Assembly: GCA_934426825.1 (NCBI GenBank)
Contig: CAKRYI010000030.1
Span: 1 to 24,472 of the forward strand
DNA: 24,472 nt
Direction of reading: 5' to 3'
Source of the DNA: an uncultured Acetatifactor sp.
GTDB lineage: Bacteria > Bacillota > Clostridia > Lachnospirales > Lachnospiraceae
The position numbers were made by a program, and so were the translations under genes. Below, one piece after another: positions 13,812 through 22,045 of the stretch; the stretch's first letter is position 1; each line of letters opens with the position of its first letter. The notes under the pieces are model-generated. The model had not been told where the DNA came from, made no database searches, and worked only from the letters and a program-made list of their open reading frames with translations.

Positions 13812-14630
13812 TCACCTCAGGGGACAGCCTCCGATTCCCATCCATACGCAGATTCCGTAGAGAACTAAAAGATGCAATGGATAAAACAGGTAAAAAACAT
13901 ATTTAAGTTTCACGCCTCGTTTACCATTGTAGCACAAAATTGTTATAAAAGCTAGTGGCGCAGTGGATTCCCATAAAAAAGATATTGCACCTGCCATTGC
14001 CTGCCCCCATTTGTTGCCCCGAAACCAGTAAAGCACCATAATGCAGGCAACACCGATTGCCTGATAATCCGTGTGCAGGACGTATGCCACAAGCGCCATT
14101 GCCGCCGTGACAGCACCGCTCAAAAGCCATCCTGCCGCCCGGCTCCACACCGGATTTTGAATTCTTAAGCACCATTTTATCGCCGCATCCGAGAAAATCA
14201 TGGCAAGCAGACCAAGTAACAGTGTGAAAAACACATTCTGATAGGAAAAATCCACCGCACTTCCGCTGAGTGCCAAATCAAAGGGAATTTCCGACGCAAG
14301 GGCAAAAAGAAAAAGGCGCAGGGCATACTTCCATCGATTGCGGGTCCTTTGAAATCCCTCCACCAGCAAAAAACAGTAAATAGGAAAAGCAATCCGCCCT
14401 ATGAGACGCATTGCATTGTAAATATCCAGTAATGTTCCTATCTCCGGCTGCCACCTTCCGTCGAAAACCGTGCCGCCGTTACTCAGCGTGAGAATGACAC
14501 GCCACAGGACAACCGCTCCGGTATGGTCAATCAACATTGTCACTAAGGCAATGATTTTCAGGGTACTTCCGCTGATTCCCCCTGCCTTTTTCTCCTTTGC
14601 CTCTACCGCGCGGCTGCTGCTTACTTCCAT
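13812..14630 (-). CDS. TraX-family integral membrane protein
   Basis: A 272-residue polytopic protein with about seven or eight hydrophobic segments. The TraX-family start is clear: GSTLKIIALVTMLIDHTGAV (21-40), followed by RLIGRIAFPIYCFLLVEGF and FALASEIPFDLAL. The founding TraX of the F plasmid acetylates pilin, but this family is common on Clostridia chromosomes without conjugation genes, and no conjugation genes are present here. An acyltransferase role in the envelope is a guess. A GAGGGGA/AAGGGAA-type site lies before the ATG. The gene starts 26 bases after the response regulator stop and precedes the ABC ATPase gene, so the three are likely co-transcribed. Confidence 0.85.
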   Translation of the reverse strand: MEVSSSRAVEAKEKKAGGISGSTLKIIALVTMLIDHTGAVVLWRVILTLSNGGTVFDGRWQPEIGTLLDIYNAMRLIGRIAFPIYCFLLVEGFQRTRNRWKYALRLFLFALASEIPFDLALSGSAVDFSYQNVFFTLLLGLLAMIFSDAAIKWCLRIQNPVWSRAAGWLLSGAVTAAMALVAYVLHTDYQAIGVACIMVLYWFRGNKWGQAMAGAISFLWESTAPLAFITILCYNGKRGVKLKYVFYLFYPLHLLVLYGICVWMGIGGCPLR

Positions 14631-14656
14631 TCCCCTCTATTCCCTTCTTTTCTACT

Positions 14657-15355
14657 CTAGCCGACCTTGTAGCCCGTTCCCCAGACAACCTTCAAATATC
14701 TCGGCTCCTTCGGGTTACTTTCAATCTTCTCCCGGATATGCCTGATATGTACGGCAATGGTATTGTCCGCACCGATTGCCTGCATCTGCCAGATAGCCTC
14801 GTAAATCTGACTGATGGACAAAACCTGTCCTCTCTGCTGTACCAACAGGCGCAAAATCTTATATTCAATAGGCGTTAATTTGACTTCTCTTCCTTCCACG
14901 GAAACCGTTCTGCGGATATCATTGATTTCCAGCCCGTCCACCCGGTAAATGCTGTCGATATTGGCGCGCATATTCACTAACTGCGTATATCTGCGCAACT
15001 GGGATTTCACCCTTGCCAACAGTTCCAGCGGGTTGCATCCAGCCGTCACATAATCGTCCGCTCCCGCGTCCAGCGCCATAATCTTGGCAGTCTCCGCCGT
15101 CTGTTTGGAAACGATAATAATGGGAATACTGCTCTTTTTGCGCAGCGTGGAAATCATCTCAATTCCCGCTCCCATTCCCTTTTCTTCCAATTCCGCATCT
15201 ATCAACATCAGGTGCATCTCACCTGTATCTAAAATCTCCAGCAGATTTTCCATTGCCGAGGCAACCACCATGTGAATTCCCTCACCTGCAAGCAGAGGTT
15301 TCATAATCTCCACAATACCGGTATGATTGTTAAATACTACTATGTTTCTCTCCAT
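14657..15355 (-). CDS. OmpR/PhoB-type response regulator with degenerate receiver domain
   Basis: A 232-residue protein: receiver domain (1-120) and winged-helix DNA-binding domain (about 130-232, ending YLKVVWGTGYKVG as in OmpR/PhoB proteins). In the receiver, the acidic pair that binds Mg is replaced by Asn9-Asn10 (VVFNNHTG). The phospho-acceptor Asp53 (LIDAEL) and switch Ser83 remain, but the conserved Lys of the KPF loop is missing (DYVTAGCNPLEL, 102-112). Normal phosphorylation is therefore doubtful; this is the pattern of atypical regulators that respond to other signals. No histidine kinase is next to it. AAAGGAG lies 10 bases before the ATG. It is first in a probable unit with TraX and the ABC ATPase. 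A TGTGCA-N11-TGCACA inverted repeat lies in the AT-rich gap upstream. Confidence 0.88.
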   Translation of the reverse strand: MERNIVVFNNHTGIVEIMKPLLAGEGIHMVVASAMENLLEILDTGEMHLMLIDAELEEKGMGAGIEMISTLRKKSSIPIIIVSKQTAETAKIMALDAGADDYVTAGCNPLELLARVKSQLRRYTQLVNMRANIDSIYRVDGLEINDIRRTVSVEGREVKLTPIEYKILRLLVQQRGQVLSISQIYEAIWQMQAIGADNTIAVHIRHIREKIESNPKEPRYLKVVWGTGYKVG

Positions 15356-15532
15356 CCTGATTATACTCCTTTCCCAATTCCTGTCTATTCCATATTTTGT
15401 ACTATTTTATGTTAAGGTTCTGAATTTTGTTGTATCTTGTGCAGTTTTTTGTTTTGCACACCTATTCTGTTTCCCTGATTCTATCCTACTGTTGCTCTGC
15501 ATCATTTTTGCATATTTTTTATATGAAAATAC

Positions 15533-15576
15533 AAAAAATTTACCCTGCTAAATATTAGACTACTTAGCAGGGTAAA
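15533..15576 (-). terminator. Rho-independent terminator of truA
   Basis: Perfect arms TTTACCCTGCTAA (15539-15551) and TTAGCAGGGTAAA (15564-15576) with a 12-base loop, followed on the minus strand by TTTTTT (15533-15538). It ends the engB-AI-2E-truA unit. Confidence 0.88.
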
Positions 15577-15585
15577 AGGTTTCAC

Positions 15586-16326
15586 TTATTCATAAAAAAC
15601 TTTTTCTAACATTAATCCCTTTGCGGGGACAAGGTATCCGGCGTCCTCTCTGTTTCCGTTTTCCAAAAGCGCCGCCACACTCTCAGGGGTTCTTTTTCCC
15701 ATTCCGACCTCCAGCAAGGTTCCCATAAGGATTCTCACCATATGGTGGAGAAAGCCGTTTCCCTCAAAAGTAAAGGTCAGCAACTCCTTATCTCTCTCCA
15801 GCGCAATGCGGTCGATACGCCGCACGGTAGATTTCTTTGCTTTTTTTGCCGAGGTAAATGCCTTGAAATCATGCTGCCCCAAAAGAAGCTCCGCCGCCTC
15901 TCTCATAGCGGCTTCGTTTAGCGCATCCGGCACCTCCAGCGCATATCTTCTCCAAAACACATCCGGCACACTGCTGTTGATAACCCGGTAGCGGTAGCGC
16001 TTTCCGCAGGCATTGAGCCTGCTGTGAAATCTGGGCGCCGCCTCCGTGACGGCAAGCACGGCAATGTCCTCCGGCAGATACTGATTGATATAGGAAAGCA
16101 TTTCCTCCTCGGTCATGGTGCTGTCTGTGTGAAAATGTGCCACCTGTCCCATGGCGTGCACACCGGCATCCGTTCGCCCGCTGGCTTGTAAATCCACCTC
16201 TTCGTTACACATTCTCGATAACAGCGTCTCTAATTTACCCTGAATGGTATTATCGCCCTTTTTCTGACTCTGCCACCCCTGATAACGGGTTCCTTCATAT
16301 TGAATCAGCAGCCTAATGTTCCTCAC
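15586..16326 (-). CDS. truA: tRNA pseudouridine synthase A
   Basis: A 246-residue enzyme that converts uridines 38-40 in the tRNA anticodon arm to pseudouridine. The catalytic Asp is Asp53 in GRTDAGVHA (50-58); MRNIRLLIQYEGTRYQGWQ is the typical start and GNGFLHHMVRILMGTL the conserved C-terminal motif. Length is normal. The start is GTG at 16326 with GGAGG 9 bases upstream, inside the end of the preceding gene; the 14-base overlap indicates translational coupling. It is the last gene before a terminator. Confidence 0.96.
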   Translation of the reverse strand: MRNIRLLIQYEGTRYQGWQSQKKGDNTIQGKLETLLSRMCNEEVDLQASGRTDAGVHAMGQVAHFHTDSTMTEEEMLSYINQYLPEDIAVLAVTEAAPRFHSRLNACGKRYRYRVINSSVPDVFWRRYALEVPDALNEAAMREAAELLLGQHDFKAFTSAKKAKKSTVRRIDRIALERDKELLTFTFEGNGFLHHMVRILMGTLLEVGMGKRTPESVAALLENGNREDAGYLVPAKGLMLEKVFYE

Positions 16327-17473
16327 GGTTCATTTCCTCCACCTGCTTTAAGTCCTCCGGTCCCAGCTTCCGGAAATGATTGATTCCTGCCACCAGTACC
16401 CTGATACTGTTCTGCGTCGTCTCAAACGCGCCCTCCTTGTACATGGTGTAGGCAATCAGTCCCACCGGCACAGCCACTAACATTCCCAAAACTCCGCCGA
16501 TTTTATAACCGATATAGAGCAAAATCAGTGTGGGCAGAGGTTCCATTCCCACGGAATCACCCACGATTTTCGGCTGGATAAGCTGACGAACCAGCTGACC
16601 GCCGCCCCAGATAATGAGCAGTCCGATTGCCATGGGATAATCCGCACTCAGTATTTTGATAATTGCCCACGGAACCATCACCGTACCGGTTCCGAAAAAG
16701 GGCAGGAAATCCAAAAAGGCAATGCCAAGGGCAATCAGAAACGCATAGTCCACTCTAAGCACCGTTAAGCCTATCAGCAGAATGAGATACATCCATACCT
16801 CTATCTTAAGCTGTGCCTTGAAATATCCTCCGACTGCCTTTACCAGTCCTCTCTTCAACATTTCATACCGTTTTTGTACGGACATGGGCATAATCCGGTG
16901 AAACCATTCGTTAATCTGTTCCCGCTCCGCAACGAAAAAGTAGGACGACAACAATGCCATAATAATGCCAATCAAAATGGAGGGCACCTGTTTCGCCAAA
17001 TTTCCTGCCGCCGCTATGGTAGGCGTGCCGATTTTGCCGAGCAGATTGCCGATATAATCCCGCACCTGCCCCGTCACATTTGTCAGAGTCTCCTGCACGT
17101 CCTTGGGAAACTTGCTGTAAATCACATTGAGATTGTCCGCAATGTCCTTGAAATCTTCCTGAGCCGCCGCCCACATTTCCGGCAGTCCGTTTACAATGCC
17201 CACCGCCTGCTCCGTCAGCTTGGCTCCTACCAGATAAAGAATCAGTACCACAAGGCCTATGATAACCACAATCACAAAAACGCTTCCCGCTTTTCTCTTT
17301 AGCTTTATCTTTTCCTCAAAAAAACGCACCAAAGGTCCGGCAATCAGAGCGATAATCCAGCCAACCACAAAAGGCGAAAAGAAAATAATCAGCCGGGGTA
17401 CCGCAAAAATTACAAGCAACAGTATCACCAGTGCGATTGTCAGATTGGCAAGTGCCTTACAATACTTTTTCAT
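16313..17473 (-). CDS. AI-2E transporter family (YtvI-like) membrane protein
   Basis: A 386-residue polytopic protein with about seven TM helices: paired N-terminal helices (10-55), a third (about 63-83), a soluble segment (about 85-165), and a C-terminal group including the family stretch FLDFLPFFGTGTVMVPWAII and QLIQPKIVGDSVGMEPLPTL. In this family PerM, TqsA and YtvI are known; substrates range from autoinducer-2 to ions and are mostly unknown. In spore formers YtvI-type proteins are linked to sporulation, but nothing here decides the role. The ATG at 17473 has AGGAGGGG before it, overlapping the engB stop codon. The end overlaps truA. Confidence 0.88.
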   Translation of the reverse strand: MKKYCKALANLTIALVILLLVIFAVPRLIIFFSPFVVGWIIALIAGPLVRFFEEKIKLKRKAGSVFVIVVIIGLVVLILYLVGAKLTEQAVGIVNGLPEMWAAAQEDFKDIADNLNVIYSKFPKDVQETLTNVTGQVRDYIGNLLGKIGTPTIAAAGNLAKQVPSILIGIIMALLSSYFFVAEREQINEWFHRIMPMSVQKRYEMLKRGLVKAVGGYFKAQLKIEVWMYLILLIGLTVLRVDYAFLIALGIAFLDFLPFFGTGTVMVPWAIIKILSADYPMAIGLLIIWGGGQLVRQLIQPKIVGDSVGMEPLPTLILLYIGYKIGGVLGMLVAVPVGLIAYTMYKEGAFETTQNSIRVLVAGINHFRKLGPEDLKQVEEMNREEH

Positions 17474-17484
17474 AGATTCCCCTC

Positions 17485-18075
17485 CTATTGATTCTCTATC
17501 AGCCTATCCAGAATCTCGTAGATTTCCTCCCGTCCCTGTTTTGTCTCAGCAGAAAACGGAATCACTATTGTGTCCTGTCCGGCACCGAGAGTGGTGCGAA
17601 TCAGTTTCGTCTGTTTCTGAATCTGGCTCCGCTTGATTTTATCCAGTTTTGTGGCAATGATAATCGGCTCATAGCCCTGTCTGCGCACCCAGTCATACAT
17701 AATGCAGTCGTTTCCCGAGGGCTCATGCCTTATGTCAATCAGCAAAAATACCGTTTTCAACTGCTTAGAACGGTGCAGATAGTCCTCAATCATCTTGCCC
17801 CACTGTGCTTTTACCTGCTCATTCGCTTTTGCATATCCGTATCCGGGCAAATCCACAAAATAAATAGCATCATTTACATTGTAATAATTAATCGTCTGGG
17901 TCTTGCCCGGCTGAGCACTGGTTCTCGCCAAAGATTTGCGGTTCATCAGGGCATTAATCAGCGAGGACTTCCCCACATTACTCTTACCGGCAAACGCTAC
18001 CTCCGGGTGTACATTTTCGGGAAGTTTGCTGGTAATTCCGCAGACCGTCTCCAGCGCTACATTTTTTATAATCAT
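17485..18075 (-). CDS. engB: Ribosome biogenesis GTPase EngB/YsxC/YihA
   Basis: A 196-residue essential GTPase of 50S ribosomal subunit assembly. G1 is GKSNVGKS (30-37), the Thr of G2 lies in ARTSAQPGKTQT (50-61), G3 is DLPGYG (75-80), G4 is TKLD (142-145) and G5 lies in SAETKQG (175-181). Length is normal. AGAGGA precedes the ATG at 18075. It follows clpX past a terminator and is joined to the AI-2E gene 11 bases downstream. In many Firmicutes lonA lies between clpX and engB; it is absent here. Confidence 0.96.
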   Translation of the reverse strand: MIIKNVALETVCGITSKLPENVHPEVAFAGKSNVGKSSLINALMNRKSLARTSAQPGKTQTINYYNVNDAIYFVDLPGYGYAKANEQVKAQWGKMIEDYLHRSKQLKTVFLLIDIRHEPSGNDCIMYDWVRRQGYEPIIIATKLDKIKRSQIQKQTKLIRTTLGAGQDTIVIPFSAETKQGREEIYEILDRLIENQ

Positions 18076-18116
18076 TTTCGTTATCCTCTTTCACATGTTC
18101 GCTTTGCGGCTGATAA

Positions 18117-18147
18117 GACAAAAGCGCCGCTCTCTAAAGGGCGGCGC
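18117..18147 (-). terminator. Rho-independent terminator of clpX
   Basis: GCGCCGC (18124-18130) pairs with GCGGCGC (18141-18147) around a 10-base loop, followed on the minus strand by TTTTGTCTT. It lies 7 bases after the clpX stop. Some transcripts may read through into engB, as no clear separate engB promoter is seen in the short gap. Confidence 0.82.
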
Positions 18148-18154
18148 ACTTATC

Positions 18155-19417
18155 CTATTTTGCCTTTTTCATCGTTTCCTTGTGAATTGTCAGCGGTTCA
18201 CCGGTACCCTCCACGGCACTCTTGGTGACTACGCACTCTTCAATCGTATCATCGGAAGGAATCTCATACATGGTATTCATCATGACTCCCTCCATAATGG
18301 AACGCAGACCTCTGGCGCCGGTCTTACGCTCAAACGCCTTATCGGCGATTGCATCCACGGCATCCTTTTCAAAGGTCAGCTTCACATCATCCATCTCAAA
18401 CAGCTTTCTGTACTGCTTAATCAGGGCATTCTTGGGCTCCTGTAAAATCTTCACCAATGCTTCCTTGTCCAAGCCTCTCAAAGAAACACAGATGGGAACA
18501 CGTCCCACGAACTCAGGAATCAGACCGAATTTCACCAAATCCTGCGGTGTAACCTCCTGCAGCAAATCACTGATTTCCTTTGTGGTTTTCTGGGATACTT
18601 CCGTGTTAAAACCGATGGATTTGCGGTCCAATCTGGATTCCACAATCTTTTCCAAACCATCAAAAGCACCGCCGCAGATAAACAGGATATTGGTGGTGTC
18701 AATCTGAATCAGCTCCTGATGGGGATGCTTTCTGCCTCCCTGAGGGGGCACGCTTGCCACCGTTCCTTCCACAATTTTAAGAAGCGCCTGCTGAACGCCC
18801 TCACCCGACACATCACGGGTAATGGACACGTTCTCGCTTTTCTTAGTAATCTTGTCAATCTCATCAATGTAAATAATGCCGTACTGCGCACGCTCCACAT
18901 CATAATCCGCCGCCTGAATCAGTTTCAGCAGAATGTTTTCCACGTCCTCCCCCACATAACCTGCCTCGGTCAGTGTGGTAGCGTCTGCGATTGCAAAGGG
19001 CACATTAATGACCTTCGCCAGTGTCTGTGCCAGATAAGTCTTACCGGAACCGGTAGGACCTACCATAATAATATTGCTCTTCTGCAATTCCACATCATCC
19101 AGATTCTTAGGAGCAGTCACTCTCTTGTAGTGATTATAAACGGAAACCGCCAAAACCTTCTTGGCTTCTTCCTGTCCGATGACGTACTCGTCCAAAAAGT
19201 TCTTGATTTCCTTCGGTTTTAAGAGGTTGATTTCAGGGTGTTCCGTCTCCTGAATTTCTTCATCCTCCAGTTCTTCCTCCAAAATATCGGCGCAAATGTC
19301 CACACACTCGTCACAAATATAAACCCCGGCAGGTCCCGCAATCAGCTTGCGCACCTGACTCTGTGTTTTATTGCAGAAAGAACATCTAATATCGTTACCG
19401 GAATTTTTTCCTGCCAT
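18155..19417 (-). CDS. clpX: ATP-dependent Clp protease ATP-binding subunit ClpX
   Basis: A 420-residue AAA+ unfoldase that feeds tagged proteins to ClpP. The N-terminal zinc-binding domain has Cys12, 15, 35 and 38 (CSFC and CDEC). Walker A is GPTGSGKT (120-127), Walker B IIYIDEID (181-188), and the ClpP-contact IGF-type loop is visible as KSIGFNTEVS. Sensor and arginine-finger regions follow (GLIPEFVGRVP; FERKTGARGLRSIMEG). The ATG at 19417 follows AGGAG. It lies 21 bases after clpP in one transcription unit. Confidence 0.97.
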   Translation of the reverse strand: MAGKNSGNDIRCSFCNKTQSQVRKLIAGPAGVYICDECVDICADILEEELEDEEIQETEHPEINLLKPKEIKNFLDEYVIGQEEAKKVLAVSVYNHYKRVTAPKNLDDVELQKSNIIMVGPTGSGKTYLAQTLAKVINVPFAIADATTLTEAGYVGEDVENILLKLIQAADYDVERAQYGIIYIDEIDKITKKSENVSITRDVSGEGVQQALLKIVEGTVASVPPQGGRKHPHQELIQIDTTNILFICGGAFDGLEKIVESRLDRKSIGFNTEVSQKTTKEISDLLQEVTPQDLVKFGLIPEFVGRVPICVSLRGLDKEALVKILQEPKNALIKQYRKLFEMDDVKLTFEKDAVDAIADKAFERKTGARGLRSIMEGVMMNTMYEIPSDDTIEECVVTKSAVEGTGEPLTIHKETMKKAK

Positions 19418-19438
19418 TACTTTACTCCTGATTTTACT

Positions 19439-20035
19439 TTATTTTGCCTGAGCAGCATGGGAGGTAATTACCTTGTCAATCAGACCGTACTCACATGCTT
19501 CTTCTGCTGTTTTCCAGTTATCACGCTCGGTATCTGCGCAAATCACCTCATAATCCTTGCCCGTATTCTCAGCCAGCATACGGTTCAGCTTTTCCTTGGT
19601 CTGTAAAATATGCTTTGCCGCAATTTCGATTTCGGTAGCCTGACCCTGTGTACCGCCCAAAGGCTGGTGAATCATAATCTCCGCGTTTGGAAGGGCAAAT
19701 CTCTTGCCCTTAGCTCCGCCGGCTAACAGGAAAGCGCCCATACTTGCTGCCATACCGATACATACGGTAGAAACATCGCACTTGATATAGCGCATGGTAT
19801 CGTAAATTGCCATACCGGCAGTTACGCTTCCGCCGGGGCTGTTAATGTAAAGGTGAATATCCTTCTCCGGATCCTCAGCTTCCAGAAAAAGGAGCTGTGC
19901 CACAATAATGCTGGCAGAAGTTTCATTCACTTCTTCTCCCAAAAAGATAATTCTGTCCTTTAATAATCTTGAATAAATATCGTAAGATCTTTCACCCTTG
20001 CTTGTCTGTTCAATGACGTATGGTACTAAACTCAT
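19439..20035 (-). CDS. clpP: ATP-dependent Clp protease proteolytic subunit ClpP
   Basis: A 198-residue serine protease that forms the tetradecameric chamber used by ClpX and related unfoldases. The catalytic triad is Ser98 (GMAASMGA), His123 (MIHQPLGG) and Asp172 (TERDNW). The frame is open for 10 more codons to an ATG at 20065, but MSLVPYVIEQTSKGERSYDI is the family start, GGAGGG lies 7 bases before it, and the predicted transcription start is near 20064. It is first in clpPX. Confidence 0.97.
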   Translation of the reverse strand: MSLVPYVIEQTSKGERSYDIYSRLLKDRIIFLGEEVNETSASIIVAQLLFLEAEDPEKDIHLYINSPGGSVTAGMAIYDTMRYIKCDVSTVCIGMAASMGAFLLAGGAKGKRFALPNAEIMIHQPLGGTQGQATEIEIAAKHILQTKEKLNRMLAENTGKDYEVICADTERDNWKTAEEACEYGLIDKVITSHAAQAK

Positions 20036-20070
20036 GAATATCCCTCCATTTTCGTCTATTCTCATAGCCT

Positions 20071-20099
20071 ATCTTATCCTATAAGAACAGCTTTTTCAA
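20071..20099 (-). promoter_or_regulatory. clpPX promoter
   Basis: On the minus strand TTGAAA (20094-20099) and TAAGAT (20071-20076) have a 17-base spacer. The unit is thus separable from tig, whose terminator is upstream. I see no CtsR heptad repeat here. Confidence 0.65.
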
Positions 20100-20131
20100 T
20101 GGTCCTCAATAAACTTTATAAAAACTTAATT

Positions 20132-20162
20132 CCTAAAAGTACCCGGGACTAAGCCCGGGCAC
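20132..20162 (-). terminator. Rho-independent terminator of tig
   Basis: Arms around CCCGGG (20139-20147 and 20154-20162) form a 9-bp GC-rich stem with a 6-base loop, and TTTTAGG follows on the minus strand. It lies about 50 bases after the tig stop codon. Confidence 0.75.
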
Positions 20163-20210
20163 TCTCTGTGTACTTTATTTATGTTCCCGGTCATTCTGAC
20201 CTGCGGCGCA

Positions 20211-21554
20211 TTATTCCTCTGTAGCTTCCTCTGCTTCCTTGGTCTTCTTAGCTCTTGCCTTGGTGGGCTTAGCTTCCTTTGCATTCTCTACAACGAACTC
20301 TACAGCCTTCTTCACGCAGATATCTTCCATAACCTGTTTCTTGCCGTTCTCGCCAAGCAGCTCTTTTACCTTGTCGTTCTCCATCTGGTAAACTTCTGCC
20401 ATGGTCTTTACTTCTTCCTCGAAATCTTCCTCGGTAGCCTGAATATTCTCAGCGGCAGCAACTGCCTCCAAAACCAGGCGGGACTGGATTCTCAAAAGAG
20501 CCTGGGGCTTCATCTGCTCAATCAGCTTGGCAGCGGTCATGCCGGTGAACTGCATGTACTGCTCCATGGAAATACCCTGAGACTGGATTCTCTGAGCGAA
20601 ATCCTCAACCATCTGTCTCTGCTGGGTCTCTAACATTGCGTCCGGAATCTCCATCTTTGCATCTGCGATAATGGCATCAACTACAGCGTCTTCCTTTGCA
20701 TTCTTTGCATCTGCTGCCTTCTTGTCAGCCAGTTTCTTCTTAACGTCCTCTTTGTACTCAGCAAGAGTATCAAATTCGGAAACCTCACTTGCGAACTCGT
20801 CATCTAACTCAGGAAGCTCTTTCTCCTTGATTTCCTTAACGGTGCACTTGAACACTGCAGGCTTTCCTGCCAGCTCGCTTGCCTGATAATCCTCAGGGAA
20901 GGTTACGTTTACTTCGGTCTCTTTGCCAAGTTCAGCGCCAATGAGTGCATCCTCAAATCCGGGAATGAATGCGCCGGAACCGATGGTCAAAGGATAGTTC
21001 TCTCCCTTTCCGCCTTCAAACGCAACTCCGTCAACAAATCCCTCAAAGTCGATTACGGTAATGTCGCCGTCCTTTACAGGTCTGTCCTCAACGGTAATGG
21101 TTCTTGCGTTGCTCTCTCTCTCTTTATTTACCTCTGCGTCAACTTCCTCATCGGTAACGTCCACATCAATCTTGTCAACCTTAACGCCCTTGTACTTGCC
21201 CAGAGTAACTTCCGGTTTCAGTGCAACTTCTGCGGTAAAGATGAAAGGCTTGCCTGCTTCAATCTGGGTTACATCAACCTTAGGGGAAGATACGATGTCC
21301 TCGGTGCACTCCTCCAGTGCTTTCTCGTAGCTTTCGGGAATCAGTGCATTTGCAGCATCTTCATAAAATACTTCCTTGCCGTACATCTGTTCAATCATCT
21401 TGCGGGGTGCTTTACCCTTGCGGAAGCCGGGGATGCTGATTTTGTTCTTATTTTTCTGGTATGCAGCCTCGATAGCCTTGTCCAGTTCTTCAGCAGGTAC
21501 TTCAATGGTCAGCTTTGCCATATTTTTCTCTAACTTTTCTACCTGTAAACTCAT
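20211..21554 (-). CDS. tig: Trigger factor, ribosome-associated chaperone and prolyl isomerase
   Basis: A 447-residue chaperone that binds the ribosome exit site and nascent chains. The N-terminal ribosome-binding motif is GFRKGKAPRKMI (43-54). An FKBP-type isomerase domain (about 155-245) contains DGDITVIDFEGFVDG and IPGFEDALIGAELG, and the helical C-terminal domain follows. The last 25 residues are a Lys/Glu-rich tail. The ATG at 21554 follows GAAGGAGG. It has its own promoter and terminator and precedes clpPX, the usual order. Confidence 0.97.
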   Translation of the reverse strand: MSLQVEKLEKNMAKLTIEVPAEELDKAIEAAYQKNKNKISIPGFRKGKAPRKMIEQMYGKEVFYEDAANALIPESYEKALEECTEDIVSSPKVDVTQIEAGKPFIFTAEVALKPEVTLGKYKGVKVDKIDVDVTDEEVDAEVNKERESNARTITVEDRPVKDGDITVIDFEGFVDGVAFEGGKGENYPLTIGSGAFIPGFEDALIGAELGKETEVNVTFPEDYQASELAGKPAVFKCTVKEIKEKELPELDDEFASEVSEFDTLAEYKEDVKKKLADKKAADAKNAKEDAVVDAIIADAKMEIPDAMLETQQRQMVEDFAQRIQSQGISMEQYMQFTGMTAAKLIEQMKPQALLRIQSRLVLEAVAAAENIQATEEDFEEEVKTMAEVYQMENDKVKELLGENGKKQVMEDICVKKAVEFVVENAKEAKPTKARAKKTKEAEEATEE

Positions 21555-21663
21555 TGTTACATTTCCTCCTTCATACCCTTTCCGGGTCTATATCCGTTTT
21601 CATTCGTTGCGCATGCCGTCTCTTTCCTATGTCTCATAACGGCACAGTCGCAGTCATTTTGTG

Positions 21664-21692
21664 ATTATAGCACAAAAATTTGAAAAACACAA
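21664..21692 (-). promoter_or_regulatory. tig promoter
   Basis: On the minus strand TTGTGT (21687-21692), 17 bases, then TATAAT (21664-21669) preceded by TGC (extended -10). The leader is about 100 nt and contains a TGCCGT/ACGGCA stem. Confidence 0.75.
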
Positions 21693-21712
21693 ATGTTTTA
21701 TCCCATTTCAGC

Positions 21713-21991
21713 CTATTTTTTAGCGCTTTTGGCATACAGACACTTGCTGCTGACTCCCGGAAGCATTCCCAGTTTTCCGGAAAGGGTACTGACCACATCC
21801 TGCGGTGCGTCCATCACCACACTGATAATGTTCATTTTTCTCTCATGGTGGGGAATCCCCATTCTTCCTATAATATAGCTGCCATACTCATGCAAAAGGC
21901 TGTTGATGCGCGCCACGCTGTCCGTGTCCTCCACGATGATTCCCACCAGTGTCACACGGTTTTCTGTCTGCTCCTGCTCTCTTGCTTCCAT
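21713..21991 (-). CDS. TM1266-family putative iron-only hydrogenase system regulator
   Basis: A 92-residue protein of the TM1266 family, an ACT-like small fold found with [FeFe]-hydrogenase maturation genes. Family segments: NRVTLVGIIVEDTDSVARIN, EYGSYIIGRMGIPHHERKMN and MDAPQDVVSTLSGKLGMLPG. Its biochemical role is unknown; 'regulator' is inferred in the family from gene neighbourhood. The frame is open 10 codons upstream to an ATG at 22021, but AAGGGAG lies at the right distance from the ATG at 21991, and the shorter form matches family length. It follows the fused transporter gene by 54 bases and is probably the last gene of that unit. HydE, HydF and HydG are not in the window. Confidence 0.85.
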   Translation of the reverse strand: MEAREQEQTENRVTLVGIIVEDTDSVARINSLLHEYGSYIIGRMGIPHHERKMNIISVVMDAPQDVVSTLSGKLGMLPGVSSKCLYAKSAKK

Positions 21992-22045
21992 TCTGCATTC
22001 TCCCTTCTCTGTCTCTCCCATTTCCGCTGTTTCTTCTATTATAAA

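Noticed and set aside
13812..14630. TraX-family gene as evidence for a conjugative element
   Set aside because: No relaxase, coupling protein, integrase or attachment repeats are present, and the family is common on Clostridia chromosomes.
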